DNA of 8,942 bases from Ignavibacteriales bacterium (GTDB lineage: Bacteria > Bacteroidota > Ignavibacteria > UBA10030 > SZUA-254): contig JACQYX010000361.1 in the NCBI GenBank assembly GCA_016207985.1, forward strand, positions 1 through 8,942, given 5' to 3'. The notes beneath the pieces were generated by a model. That model searched no databases and had not been told where the DNA came from. It saw only the letters and a list, made by a program, of their open reading frames with translations. The number at the start of each line of letters is the position of its first letter. Position 1 is the first letter of the stretch. Shown in pieces: positions 1-8,508 of the stretch. Made by a program: the position numbers and the translations under genes.

Positions 1-1
1 T

Positions 2-3000
2 ATCGATCAGGTGTTCGAATCGAGATCGCAAAAGATACCTGTCATGGTATCAGGAACAATTACAGATGCGAGCGGAAGAACACTATCGGGTCAGACTGTT
101 GAAGCATTCTTGATCTCTTTATCCCACGCCAATCTATTTAGTATCGGATTAAATTGTTCAACCGGTGCAAAAGATATGTTCCCTCGATTAATGGAGTTGG
201 CAAGAAAAACCAATCTGTTTGTTAGTGCTTATCCGAATGCAGGTTATCCAAACCAATTCGGAATGTATGATGAGACTCCTGAGATAATGTCGAAGCAGAT
301 AAAAGAATATTTAGAGTTAGGTCTTGTTAACATTCTCGGTGGATGTTGCGGCACTACCCCTGAGCATATCCGAGTATTTTCAGAATTAGCTTCTAATGCG
401 AAGTCTAGAATACGAGGAGACATTAAGAGGGAAACAAAAGTTAGCGGTTTAGAGCCGTTAATAATCAATCCTGAGAGAAATTTTATCAATATCGGTGAGC
501 GTACGAATGTGATGGGTTCTCAAAAATTTGCCCGACTGATAAGAGAAGAAAAGTTTGAAGAAGCTCTTTCGGTGGCGCGGGAACAAGTGGAAGGTGGTGC
601 TCAAATCCTCGATGTATGCATGGACGAAGCGATGATCGATGCGGAGAAATCGATGACAACGTTTTTGAATTATCTTGCATCAGAACCGAAAATCTCTCGT
701 CTGCCTCTAATGATTGATTCCTCGAAGTGGTCTGTTATTGAATCTGGTTTAAAGTGTGTTCAAGGCAAATCGATTGTTAACTCTATTAGTTTAAAAGAGG
801 GTGAGAAAGTTTTTAAAGAACGAGCAGAACGATGCCGCAGATTCGGTGCGGCAGTAATCGTGATGGCATTCGATGAGAAGGGTCAAGCCGAAACGTATGA
901 GCGAAAGATCGAAATCTGCGAGCGAGCATATAACATACTAACTAAAGAGATTATCTTCCCGCCGGAGGATATTATTTTCGATCCGAATATCCTCGCCATC
1001 GGAACTGGCATCGAGGAACATAATAATTTTGCCGTCGATTATATTAAAGCTGTAAAATGGATCAAAGAAAATTTACCATTCGCGAAGGTAAGCGGTGGAG
1101 TCAGTAATTTATCTTTCGCTTTCAGAGGTAATGACCGGATTCGTGAGGCGATGCATTCTGTTTTTTTGTATCACGCGATTAAAGCAGGAATGGATATGGG
1201 TATCGTGAATCCTTCCATGTTAGAGGTATATGATAATATTCCAAAAGACTTACTCGCAAGAGTAGAAGACGTCGTACTGAATCGTAGAAGTGATGCCACC
1301 GAACGATTGATTGTTTTCGCAAAACAATTGAAATCTACAACTGATCAAAAGAGAACCATTGTAGCATGGAGGAAGAAACCTGTTCGGGAGAGAATAACAT
1401 ATTCACTCGTTGAAGGGATAGACGAATATATTCAAATTGACGTTGAGGAAGCGAGCAAAGAATATCAACGTGCACTCGATGTTATAGAAGGTCCATTGAT
1501 GGATGGAATGAATGTCGTGGGCGATTTATTTGGTTCCGGGAAAATGTTCCTCCCACAGGTTGTGAAAAGCGCACGAGTGATGAAAAAAGCGGTCGCGTTT
1601 TTAATGCCTTATATTGAAAAGGAGAAGGATAAGAATTCGGCTCAAGGTTCGGTTCGAAAAATATTGATGGCGACCGTCAAAGGCGATGTCCATGATATCG
1701 GAAAGAATATTGTCGGTGTCGTGTTGGGTTGTAATAATTATGAGGTTATCGACTTGGGGGTGATGGTCCCTGCTGATAAAATCGTGAAGTATGCAAACGA
1801 CAACAAAGTTGATATCGTCGGATTAAGCGGCTTAATTACACCTTCTCTGGACGAAATGGTATTTGTGGCAAAAGAAATGGAGCGCCATCGATTATCGATA
1901 CCAATATTAATAGGCGGTGCAACTACATCGGAGATTCATACTGCAGTGAGAATTGCTCCTGAATACACGCATCCTGTTATACATGTTAAGGACGCCTCGA
2001 AGAGTGTTGGTGTTGTAGCGAACTTGTTTTCGAAAGATAATAGGCAAGCTTTTATCGAAAAAATTACAAATGATTATGATAGAATTCGGCTTAGTCATCT
2101 ATCCCAACGGTCACGGAAGAATTATATCAGCATAGATGAAGCAAGGCAGAATCATTTCAAGATAGATTGGAATATAACTGTAATAGTGAAACCCTCGTTT
2201 ATCGGTTGTAAAACTTTTTCCAATTATCCGCTTGAAGAGATTGCTAAATATATCGATTGGACATTCTTTTTTCATGCATGGAAAATTAAAGGGAGGTATC
2301 CCGATATTTTCAACGATCCAATAAAAGGAAAAGAGGCGAAGAAATTATTTGATGACGCCCAGCAATTGTTGGATACAATTCACTCGAAAAAGTTATTAAT
2401 CGCCAATGGAGTCATTGGTCTTCATCCCGCTAATGCAATCGGCGACGACGTCGAAGTATATTCGGATGAAACGAGAAAGGTCTTGACTGTATTTCATTTT
2501 TTAAGAAATCAACAATTAAAGGATAAATCTGAATCGAATTTATGTTTAGCCGATTTTATCGCTCCGAAAAGCAGCGATATTATTGATTATCTCGGTTGCT
2601 TTGCAGCTACAGCAGGGATTGGAGTGGATGATTGTGTAAAAGATTTCCAGAGTATACATGATGATTATAATGCGATCATGATAAAAATTCTCGCAGATCG
2701 ATTGGCTGAGGCTTTCGCAGAACTGCTCCATGAAAAAGTAAGGAAAGAATTATGGGGATATTCACCTGACGAGAAATATGATCTCCCATCGTTGGTGAAA
2801 GAACGTTATCAAGGAATCAGACCGGCGATCGGCTATCCATCGATACCCGATCATTCGGAGAAGAGATTGTTATTTGAATTGCTTGATGTTGATAAAAATG
2901 CTAACATACATTTAACTGAGACATCTGCCATGCATCCCGGTGCTTCGGTGTGCGGTTTTTATTTTGCTAATTCTCGGTCACGATATTTCAATGTGGAAAA

Positions 3001-3097
3001 TATCTCGATCGATCAGCTCGAGGATTATGCGCTTCGAAAGAAGATAACAGTTAGCGAAGCGGAAAAATGGTTGTCTCAGAATCTTAATTATATCTGA
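2..3097 (+). CDS. metH: Cobalamin-dependent methionine synthase (5' end outside the window)
   Basis: Transfers a methyl group from 5-methyltetrahydrofolate through cobalamin to homocysteine, giving methionine and tetrahydrofolate in the cytoplasm. Numbered from the GTG codon at 11, the protein shows in order: the end of the homocysteine domain with all three zinc cysteines (C49 in GLNC, C112 and C113 in GGCCGTTP), the pterin-binding domain (GERTNV near 162, FDPNI near 323), the four-helix cap (about 460-540), the B12 domain with the cobalt-ligand motif DVHDIGK (D559, H561) and S612, and the reactivation domain with the SAM-binding RPAIGYP at 937-943. Residue n corresponds to E. coli MetH residue n+198 through the B12 domain, so about 195 N-terminal residues lie to the left. 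The frame is open through base 2 (I-D-Q before the GTG), so the GTG is internal and not a start. The C-terminus is complete and no key residue is missing. The next gene starts 59 bp downstream with no terminator between, so co-transcription is possible. Confidence 0.98.
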   Translation: MDQVFESRSQKIPVMVSGTITDASGRTLSGQTVEAFLISLSHANLFSIGLNCSTGAKDMFPRLMELARKTNLFVSAYPNAGYPNQFGMYDETPEIMSKQIKEYLELGLVNILGGCCGTTPEHIRVFSELASNAKSRIRGDIKRETKVSGLEPLIINPERNFINIGERTNVMGSQKFARLIREEKFEEALSVAREQVEGGAQILDVCMDEAMIDAEKSMTTFLNYLASEPKISRLPLMIDSSKWSVIESGLKCVQGKSIVNSISLKEGEKVFKERAERCRRFGAAVIVMAFDEKGQAETYERKIEICERAYNILTKEIIFPPEDIIFDPNILAIGTGIEEHNNFAVDYIKAVKWIKENLPFAKVSGGVSNLSFAFRGNDRIREAMHSVFLYHAIKAGMDMGIVNPSMLEVYDNIPKDLLARVEDVVLNRRSDATERLIVFAKQLKSTTDQKRTIVAWRKKPVRERITYSLVEGIDEYIQIDVEEASKEYQRALDVIEGPLMDGMNVVGDLFGSGKMFLPQVVKSARVMKKAVAFLMPYIEKEKDKNSAQGSVRKILMATVKGDVHDIGKNIVGVVLGCNNYEVIDLGVMVPADKIVKYANDNKVDIVGLSGLITPSLDEMVFVAKEMERHRLSIPILIGGATTSEIHTAVRIAPEYTHPVIHVKDASKSVGVVANLFSKDNRQAFIEKITNDYDRIRLSHLSQRSRKNYISIDEARQNHFKIDWNITVIVKPSFIGCKTFSNYPLEEIAKYIDWTFFFHAWKIKGRYPDIFNDPIKGKEAKKLFDDAQQLLDTIHSKKLLIANGVIGLHPANAIGDDVEVYSDETRKVLTVFHFLRNQQLKDKSESNLCLADFIAPKSSDIIDYLGCFAATAGIGVDDCVKDFQSIHDDYNAIMIKILADRLAEAFAELLHEKVRKELWGYSPDEKYDLPSLVKERYQGIRPAIGYPSIPDHSEKRLLFELLDVDKNANIHLTETSAMHPGASVCGFYFANSRSRYFNVENISIDQLEDYALRKKITVSEAEKWLSQNLNYI

Positions 3098-3156
3098 AAA
3101 ATAATCAAACGCTAAGAATAAATAAAAGAAAAAATTAATAACTAATAGGAATACTT

Positions 3157-4974
3157 ATGAGTCGTTTTCATTTCTTCACGCTTCTAATAATTGCATTTCA
3201 TATTTTCGAAATAAATAATACACTTGCTTGTACAAATTTATTAGTGACCAAAGGTGCCTCAAAAGATGGAAGCACGATGATATCTTACAGTGCCGATTCG
3301 TTTAATTTTTATGGTGAACTTTATCATTTCCCTGCGGCAGTCTATCCCGACGGTTCGATGGTTGATATATATGAATGGGATACAGGAAAATTCTTAGGAA
3401 GGATCAAGCAAGCGAGAGAAACGTACAATGTTGTAGGCAACATGAATGAATATCAAGTCTCGATTGGTGAGACTACTTTCGGAGGTCGTGAAGAGCTTCA
3501 CAATCCGAAAGGTATTATTGATTATGGAAGCATGATCTACCTTGCACTCCAGCGTTCAAGAAGTGCGAGGGAAGCAATAAGAATCATGACCGATCTCGCC
3601 TCTGAGTATGGTTATTGCAGTGAAGGTGAATCGTTCTCAGTCGCAGATCCCAATGAAGCATGGATATTCGAGTTGCTCGGTCATGGTGAGGGTGTGAAGG
3701 GGGCAATCTGGGTTGCCGTGCGTATACCAGACGGATATGTATCGGCTCATGCGAATCAGGCACGTATTACTACGTTTCCATTGAACGATCCGAATAATTG
3801 TCTCTATGCACCCGATGTGATTTCATTTGCACGAGAAAAAGGATGGTTTAAGGGAAAAGATTCTGAATTTAATTTCTCGGCAGTATACGCTCCGTTAGAT
3901 TTCGGTGCAATCCGATTCTGCGATGGTAGGGTTTGGTCGCTGTTCCGACGTGTAAACAGCACGATGGAAAAGTATATTTCCTATATCAAAGGAGAGAATT
4001 TAGAAAGAATGCCGCTTTACATCAAACCAGATCAGAAACTTTCTGTTCAAGATGTTCAGCATCTCATGCGTGATCATTTCGAAGGGACTGAATTCGATAT
4101 GACGAAGGGTGTTGCCGCAGGTCCATATGGAATGCCATACAGATGGCGACCATTGACTTGGAAGTATGAAAGTCAAAATTATTTCAACGAGCGACCAATC
4201 TCAACTCCGCAAACTGGATTTTCATTTGTTACACAAGCTCGCTCTTTTCTTCCGAACGAAGTCGGTGGAATTATTTGGTTCGGTGTTGATGATACTTATA
4301 TGACTGTCTATGTGCCTATGTACACATCGATAACAAAAGTACCTTACAATTACCAAAAGGGTCTTGCTTCATTGGGGAAATTTAATTGGGAATCGGTTTT
4401 TTGGGTTTTTAATTGGGTTTCAAACTTTGCTTATCCGAAATATTCTCTTGTCATCGACGATATTCAAACTGTTCAAGCTGAATTAGAAGGAATGTTTGCT
4501 TCGCGTCAGGAGACTATCGAGAAGACTGCACTTGCTCTTTATAAAAACTCTAAGGGTGAAGCTGTTGACTATCTGACGAAATATTCATGTGAGATGGGTG
4601 ACCTGACATACAAACGCTGGAAGAAATTAGGTGAAGATTTACTCGTAAAATACATGGACGGTGTTGTGAAGGATGAATACTTTAAACCGAAAAATGTGGG
4701 TTATCCCGAAAATTTCAAGAAATATATCGTACAAGAAGCGGGTGACGCGATGATAGTAAAAAAACTTCCCGGTGCCGACGATCTCGCTTATAATAATCAC
4801 ATCGAAGAAGCAGATAAATTATTGAAGGAAAAGAAATATACTGAGGCAAAAGAACGATACAAAAAAGCATTTGATTTAAAGCCAAACGAGGGCTATCCCA
4901 AAGCACAGATCGATAAGATCGATAAAATGCTGGCAGAAATAGAGGAATTATTTAAGAAGCATTTCTCGAATTAA
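3157..4974 (+). CDS. Secreted C69-family dipeptidase (Ntn hydrolase) with TPR-like tail
   Basis: Likely a cysteine dipeptidase of peptidase family C69 (PepD-like), acting in the periplasm or outside the cell. Residues 1-24 form a signal peptide (hydrophobic core about 6-16, then NTLA). Cleavage before C25 would expose the expected Ntn nucleophile at the start of CTNLLVTKGAS. Further family hallmarks are DGSTMISYSADS (37-48), GETTFGGREE (104-113), ESFSVADPNEAWIFE (158-172) and WVAVRIPDGYVSAHANQARI (185-204). After the catalytic region, residues about 545-596 form a helical TPR-like unit (YTEAKERYKKAFDLKPNE at 561-578). At 605 residues it is long for the family because of this tail. The ATG at 3157 is preceded by AGGA at 3147-3150 with a 6-nt gap, which supports this start. 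C25 could alternatively be a lipidation site, but the lipobox is poor (TLAC). The family call is from recognised motifs; substrate specificity is unknown. Confidence 0.9.
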   Translation: MSRFHFFTLLIIAFHIFEINNTLACTNLLVTKGASKDGSTMISYSADSFNFYGELYHFPAAVYPDGSMVDIYEWDTGKFLGRIKQARETYNVVGNMNEYQVSIGETTFGGREELHNPKGIIDYGSMIYLALQRSRSAREAIRIMTDLASEYGYCSEGESFSVADPNEAWIFELLGHGEGVKGAIWVAVRIPDGYVSAHANQARITTFPLNDPNNCLYAPDVISFAREKGWFKGKDSEFNFSAVYAPLDFGAIRFCDGRVWSLFRRVNSTMEKYISYIKGENLERMPLYIKPDQKLSVQDVQHLMRDHFEGTEFDMTKGVAAGPYGMPYRWRPLTWKYESQNYFNERPISTPQTGFSFVTQARSFLPNEVGGIIWFGVDDTYMTVYVPMYTSITKVPYNYQKGLASLGKFNWESVFWVFNWVSNFAYPKYSLVIDDIQTVQAELEGMFASRQETIEKTALALYKNSKGEAVDYLTKYSCEMGDLTYKRWKKLGEDLLVKYMDGVVKDEYFKPKNVGYPENFKKYIVQEAGDAMIVKKLPGADDLAYNNHIEEADKLLKEKKYTEAKERYKKAFDLKPNEGYPKAQIDKIDKMLAEIEELFKKHFSN

Positions 4975-4998
4975 ATAATCTGAATTGTCAAGTAATAA

Positions 4999-6975
4999 AT
5001 GCCTAAAGATACATCGATTGATGAGAACGCAAATAAAGTTGACATTGTTGATAAAGTAATTACTAGAATTACAGCGTTAATTTTTACAACACTCGTTATC
5101 GTCTTTGCTTTCAGGGAAATTTATAGTCCCGATATCGGTTTTCATCTGCGAGCCGGTGAGTGGATAATCCAGAATCTAAAAGTCCCTGCCCAAGATACCT
5201 TCACGTATACTTCCAGTGCGCATGATTACGTCGACATGCACTGGCTGTATCAAGTTGTCATAGCAGCTATCAATAAAATTTCAGGTGATTTTGGGTTAGT
5301 GGCAAGTCATGCATTCCTGCTCGTCCTAAGCTTCTTTATCTTGTATTTACGAAGCGATAGAAAACAGAAAATAAACAAAGCATCGAATTGGCATTTTATT
5401 TTTTTTCTCGCGATAACATCTGCATCAGTTCTCTTCGAGCCGCGTCCTCACATTCTCTCCTGGCTGATATTCACTCTAATGCTTCTTATTTTAGAAGAAT
5501 ACGATCGAGGGAGAGGCAAATTTCTTTTTCTTCTGCCTCTGTTGATGCTGATCTGGACTAACACCCATACACTTTTCATCTTGGGGTGGATCGTACTCGG
5601 ATGTTATTTGGTTGGAATAGCTTTTAGAGATAGAAAGATTTGGACTCCACTGACAAAATATGCAATCTTATCAATAATCGTTTCTTTCCTGAATCCTTAT
5701 TTCTCAAAGGGAGTGGCTCTTCCATTTGTGCAATTTCAGCTTCTCCAGCCGCATAATGTTTTCAAAGATGCGATTGCTGAATTGACATCCCCAATAAATT
5801 TAGACAGCTATTTCTTCAACAGTCGTTTTGTTTTCCTCCAGCCGTTGATGTGGTTTCATGCTTTTTTGATTTTAAGTGTTATTTCGTTCATCAGAAGATT
5901 GAAACAAATCCAGCTTCATGACTTTCTTATATATGGCTTATTTTTATATCTCGCAGTTTCAAGTGTAAGGAATATCGGCTTTTTCGTATTAGCGGTTCTT
6001 CCTGCAACTATCGAAGGATTACAGCCAAAACTAATCGCATCGGAGGATGAAACGAACAAAAAACGAGGAATAAGAAGAATACTCCATCTCATGGGTGAGA
6101 GGCGGGGTCAATCGATTTTGGACATTACAACTATCGGTGTCACACTCGTTTTAATTCTAGCCATCGTAACTGATGTCTATTACATCAACTATCGTTCACA
6201 TGATCGCTTCGGATACCGATTCAACGAACACGTTCTGCCGGTGCGGGCAGCAAAGTTCTTAACGGACAATAATCTCGATGGGAAAGTACTCAACCATTTT
6301 AACTTTGGGGGTTACCTGATATATGCACTTCCTCAAAAAATATTTATTGATGGAAGAACTGAAGTGATGGGAGAAGAGTTTTTCTACAAATATTCTATTC
6401 TTTGGAATCAGGTCGATAAGAGTCCGATTCTCCAAAAGTATGATCCTGACATTATTATTTTTCCTCACCAAAATGATTTTCTCTGGATACATTATCTCAG
6501 GAAAGATTCACTCTGGCGTTTAGTATACGTTGATGAACTTGCTGTGGTATATCTCAAAACCGGTTACGCCGATGATATCCCGCATTTTAATAGCTCTAAG
6601 TCGTTGGCTGGGTACGGTGAAATAGACGATGCTCAGACGGATGAAATCTTGAAGAAGGACTACCCAAGTGGTTTGCCTTTGGTTTCATTCACGAAGCAGT
6701 ATTTCCCGTTGACAGAACTTGGCTTATCTACGTTTTATTATTACAACGATCAGTTTGATGAAGCGATACATGTTGGAATTAACGGATTACTACGCACAAC
6801 AGTAGCGTGTCCGGAGATGTATTACAATTTAGGGCATTATTTTTTTGAGAAGCGGGATTTTGAAAGATCGATATATTGTTATGAACGATTTCTCAAAACA
6901 AACAACGACGAGCTTGCCCGTCATCGATCGAAAATGATTCGCTCGGGCAGAATACAGGTCTGGGAAGATAAATAA
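4999..6975 (+). CDS. Polytopic GT-C-like membrane protein with C-terminal TPR-like repeats
   Basis: An integral membrane protein of 658 residues with about ten or eleven hydrophobic segments (near 22-40, 99-118, 131-148, 151-166, 174-190, 192-210, 217-236, 282-299, 307-340, 374-396). The first loop carries SPDIGFHLRAGEWI (43-56) followed by P-x-x-DTFTYTS (63-72) and HWLYQ (81-85). This resembles the widespread family with a D-x-x-x-HL-x-x-G motif in that loop, whose acidic residue (here D45) sits where GT-C glycosyltransferases place a catalytic acid. PRPHILSW (148-155) is another typical block. The soluble part after 397 has the recurrent motif NHFNFGGYLIYALP...FIDGRTEVMG (432-458). Residues about 570-638 form two TPR-like units (YYNDQFDEAI; YFFEKRDFERSIYCYERFL). 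It starts 24 bp after the dipeptidase stop with only a weak ribosome site, consistent with translation from a shared transcript. Glycosyltransferase activity is inference; the donor and acceptor are unknown. Confidence 0.8.
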   Translation: MPKDTSIDENANKVDIVDKVITRITALIFTTLVIVFAFREIYSPDIGFHLRAGEWIIQNLKVPAQDTFTYTSSAHDYVDMHWLYQVVIAAINKISGDFGLVASHAFLLVLSFFILYLRSDRKQKINKASNWHFIFFLAITSASVLFEPRPHILSWLIFTLMLLILEEYDRGRGKFLFLLPLLMLIWTNTHTLFILGWIVLGCYLVGIAFRDRKIWTPLTKYAILSIIVSFLNPYFSKGVALPFVQFQLLQPHNVFKDAIAELTSPINLDSYFFNSRFVFLQPLMWFHAFLILSVISFIRRLKQIQLHDFLIYGLFLYLAVSSVRNIGFFVLAVLPATIEGLQPKLIASEDETNKKRGIRRILHLMGERRGQSILDITTIGVTLVLILAIVTDVYYINYRSHDRFGYRFNEHVLPVRAAKFLTDNNLDGKVLNHFNFGGYLIYALPQKIFIDGRTEVMGEEFFYKYSILWNQVDKSPILQKYDPDIIIFPHQNDFLWIHYLRKDSLWRLVYVDELAVVYLKTGYADDIPHFNSSKSLAGYGEIDDAQTDEILKKDYPSGLPLVSFTKQYFPLTELGLSTFYYYNDQFDEAIHVGINGLLRTTVACPEMYYNLGHYFFEKRDFERSIYCYERFLKTNNDELARHRSKMIRSGRIQVWEDK

Positions 6976-6978
6976 ATA

Positions 6979-7254
6979 TTAAACGATAGCCGCAACTTGG
7001 AGCGGTAGTTGATTTTCTGAATCAGGTTGATTAGGATGGTTCTGAATTTCTTCACTCGGTGATTGACCGGGCGGAGTATGCATCTCGTTTCCCAAGATAG
7101 TTTCCTCAGGTGGTCCGCTTTTTTTCCATGGTTTTGTTTTCAACCATTCATAAAGATTGTTGACAGCGAGTAAGCATAAAAGAATAGCAATTAACGGCAG
7201 TATCAAATTGATTATATCCGGTGTTCCTTTTTGAAACATCATTATTGCTATCAT
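6979..7254 (-). CDS. Small single-span membrane protein of unknown function
   Basis: I do not recognise a family. The 91-residue product has one hydrophobic segment (about residues 14-34, rich in Leu and Ile), then a basic stretch (LKTKPWKK, 38-45), then a polar tail of about 45 residues rich in Pro, Glu, Asn and Gln with no cysteines. The basic flank suggests that the tail lies in the cytoplasm. A GTG at 7260 would add two residues, but it lies inside an AGGTGA Shine-Dalgarno sequence, so the ATG at 7254 is the better start. The frame fills an otherwise gene-free interval. Its stop is 3 bp from the stop of the convergent membrane gene, so the two transcripts must meet. It is divergent to the DUF6526 gene. 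Coding status is supported by the ribosome site, the good membrane segment and position, but not by homology. Confidence 0.62.
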   Translation of the reverse strand: MIAIMMFQKGTPDIINLILPLIAILLCLLAVNNLYEWLKTKPWKKSGPPEETILGNEMHTPPGQSPSEEIQNHPNQPDSENQLPLQVAAIV

Positions 7255-7256
7255 GA

Positions 7257-7262
7257 TCACCT
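7257..7262 (-). promoter_or_regulatory. Shine-Dalgarno site deciding the start of the small membrane protein
   Basis: On the minus strand the sequence reads AGGTGA followed by TC and then ATG. The AGG core lies five bases before the ATG at 7254, an ideal spacing. The upstream in-frame GTG is part of this site and is therefore unlikely to be the initiator. Confidence 0.65.
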
Positions 7263-7322
7263 CTTCAGTTGTACGAATTTATTTTAATGTAAAAACCTAT
7301 TTCACAAATAGCAAATTGTAAG

Positions 7323-7351
7323 TTGACAACCAACCGAAAAATCATTAAAAT
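7323..7351 (+). promoter_or_regulatory. Sigma70-like promoter of the DUF6526 gene
   Basis: A perfect -35 hexamer TTGACA (7323-7328) is followed, after exactly 17 bases, by TAAAAT (7346-7351), a 5/6 match to the -10 consensus. Transcription would start near 7358, leaving a leader of about 47 nt before the ATG at 7405. The gene downstream has no other upstream co-directional gene within 400 bp, so it needs its own promoter. The element is of the general bacterial type and not the TAnnTTTG type of Bacteroidetes. Two short dyads overlap it: GTTGACAAC over the -35 box and AACATGTT at the expected start point. Confidence 0.55.
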
Positions 7352-7404
7352 AACATGTTCAGTTCCCAAATACTTCAATATTCAACAAATCTAGGGATAG
7401 TCTT

Positions 7405-7839
7405 ATGAAACAACAAAATTATGTCAATCATAAACGATTCGTTTTCATGTTTCATGTAGTATTATTTATTCTGATACTTTTAACGATTGGCGGTTCATTG
7501 GTAAATCTATGGAAATCGTTTGGTGACCATTCACGAATTTACAGTTCTTCGCTGATAAGTGTCGTGAGTGTGTGCTTGTTATTGATGTTTTTCTTTATGA
7601 GGATTTTTGCATTGAAAGCCCAGGATAGGGCGATTCGGGCAGAGGAGAATTTGAGACACTTCGTTCTCACGGGTAAGCTTTTAGACTTTCGTCTTACGAT
7701 CAGACAAATCATCGGACTTCGTTTTGCGTCGGATGAAGAGTTTGTTGTACTTGCGAAACGAGCAGCAGAGGATTATCTAAGTGAAGACGCCATCAAGCGT
7801 GCGGTGAAAAATTGGAAAGGAGATTATTACAGGGTTTAA
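7405..7839 (+). CDS. DUF6526 family membrane protein
   Basis: A 144-residue protein of unknown function, recognised as DUF6526-like from its pattern. It opens with QQNYVNHKR (3-11), has two membrane helices (about 13-34 and 48-69), and then a conserved cytoplasmic part: ALKAQDRAIRAEENLR (69-84), RQIIGLRFASDEEF (100-113) and a basic C-terminal helix IKRAVKNWKGDYYRV (130-144). Basic residues directly after the second helix place both termini inside. The ATG at 7405 is preceded by AGGG (7393-7396), eight bases upstream. It is transcribed divergently from the small membrane protein and 85 bp ahead of the DinB-fold gene, with which it may share a transcript. The length matches what I recall for the family. 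No biochemical role is established for it, and none can be read from the residues. Confidence 0.78.
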   Translation: MKQQNYVNHKRFVFMFHVVLFILILLTIGGSLVNLWKSFGDHSRIYSSSLISVVSVCLLLMFFFMRIFALKAQDRAIRAEENLRHFVLTGKLLDFRLTIRQIIGLRFASDEEFVVLAKRAAEDYLSEDAIKRAVKNWKGDYYRV

Positions 7840-7924
7840 AATCATAATACATTTCACTGGACTATCCCTTTTTAGATAAGGTTTTAAAACGAGCCTGGAG
7901 CAACAGAATGACAAAGGAATAATT
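7840..7924. other. Gap between the DUF6526 and DinB-fold genes
   Basis: This 85-bp spacer holds a perfect 10-bp palindrome GTTTTAAAAC (7881-7890) and GACTATCCCT (7860-7869), the exact reverse complement of AGGGATAGTC (7393-7402) before the DUF6526 gene. No convincing sigma70 promoter was seen, and no GC-rich hairpin with a T tract, so read-through from the upstream gene is the simplest reading. The AAAGGA at 7913-7918 is the ribosome site of the next gene. Confidence 0.4.
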
Positions 7925-8413
7925 ATGAATGAAATACTATTTGATTTTTTATCACATCAAGCTTGGGCAGACGCAGAACACTGGAATGCATTTGAAGATT
8001 ATCCGGTTGCTCTTACTGATGATGCAATTAAAAAACGTCTACATCATATTTATGAAGCGGAGCGTGCATTTCTTCTTCTAGCCCAAAAGAAACAACTCAA
8101 CAGAAATGATTTTGGTAAAACTCATGACATGCCACAGCTAAAGGATTTGATGAAGCACAATCATCTTGAAGCCGCCGAGTTTATGAAAGATATTACTCCT
8201 GATCAGCTTAAAGAAGTTATTTCAATTCCCTGGTTTAAAGATCCACCGATAATTATCACGATTGAACAAGCACTCACTCAAGCCGCGATGCATAGTCATT
8301 ATCACCGTGCGCAGAATGCAGCACGCTTGCGTGAGCTGGGAGGTGAACCACCGCTAACAGATTTGATTATGTGGTATTGGAAGGGGAAACCGGAAGCGAG
8401 ATGGAAAACGTAA
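7925..8413 (+). CDS. DinB-fold putative metal-dependent protein
   Basis: A 162-residue protein with the four-helix DinB/YfiT-like fold expected from sequence. The family usually binds one divalent metal with three histidines. Candidates here are H41 (in HHIYEAERAF, 40-49) and the H-x3-H pair H123/H127 in AMHSHYHRAQ (121-130). The ending LRELGGEPPLTDLIMWYW (135-152) is the typical DinB C-terminal block. The N-terminus (FLSHQAWADAEHW) matches the usual first helix, where the family often has a HxxW-type sequence. The ATG at 7925 follows AAAGGA (7913-7918) by six bases. Relatives include thiol-S-transferases and damage-inducible proteins, but the specific activity of this member cannot be told. 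No LexA-type operator was seen upstream. It is a stand-alone cytoplasmic protein with no signal peptide. Confidence 0.87.
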   Translation: MNEILFDFLSHQAWADAEHWNAFEDYPVALTDDAIKKRLHHIYEAERAFLLLAQKKQLNRNDFGKTHDMPQLKDLMKHNHLEAAEFMKDITPDQLKEVISIPWFKDPPIIITIEQALTQAAMHSHYHRAQNAARLRELGGEPPLTDLIMWYWKGKPEARWKT

Positions 8414-8458
8414 AGATGTAAAACGAATGTACAACACGACTCGACATAATAATCCGTT

Positions 8459-8487
8459 ACAATGTTATCATTGATATTGTTTTTGTT
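8459..8487 (+). terminator. Weak terminator-like hairpin after the DinB-fold gene
   Basis: ACAAT (8459-8463) pairs with ATTGT (8476-8480). An inner ATC/GAT pairing closes a three-base loop, with a small bulge. A T-rich run follows (TTTTT, then GTT). The stem is AT-rich and interrupted, so it is a marginal candidate for ending the DinB-fold transcript before the next gene at 8509. No better hairpin lies in the 95-bp gap. Confidence 0.28.
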
Positions 8488-8508
8488 CCCTAACGATAAA
8501 TCGTATTT

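Noticed and set aside
11..13. GTG as the start of metH
   Set aside because: The frame is open to the window edge (I-D-Q before it), and the protein aligns from E. coli MetH residue 196 onward, so the codon is internal to a gene cut by the window edge.
244..680. Two open frames on the minus strand inside metH
   Set aside because: They lie opposite a well-conserved coding region, have no recognisable motifs and no ribosome site that I can see; they are antisense shadows.
1907..2731. Two further minus-strand frames inside the metH B12 and reactivation domains
   Set aside because: Short, antisense to conserved MetH domains and without protein-like features.
6259..6492. 77-codon minus-strand frame inside the large membrane gene
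   Set aside because: It is antisense to the conserved FNFGGYL/DGRTEVMG block and has no independent support.
6990..7024. Short hairpins CCGC/GCGG and TGATT/AATCA near the convergent stops, as a bidirectional terminator
   Set aside because: Stems are only 4-5 bp, both lie inside the minus-strand coding region, and neither is followed by a proper T tract on either strand.
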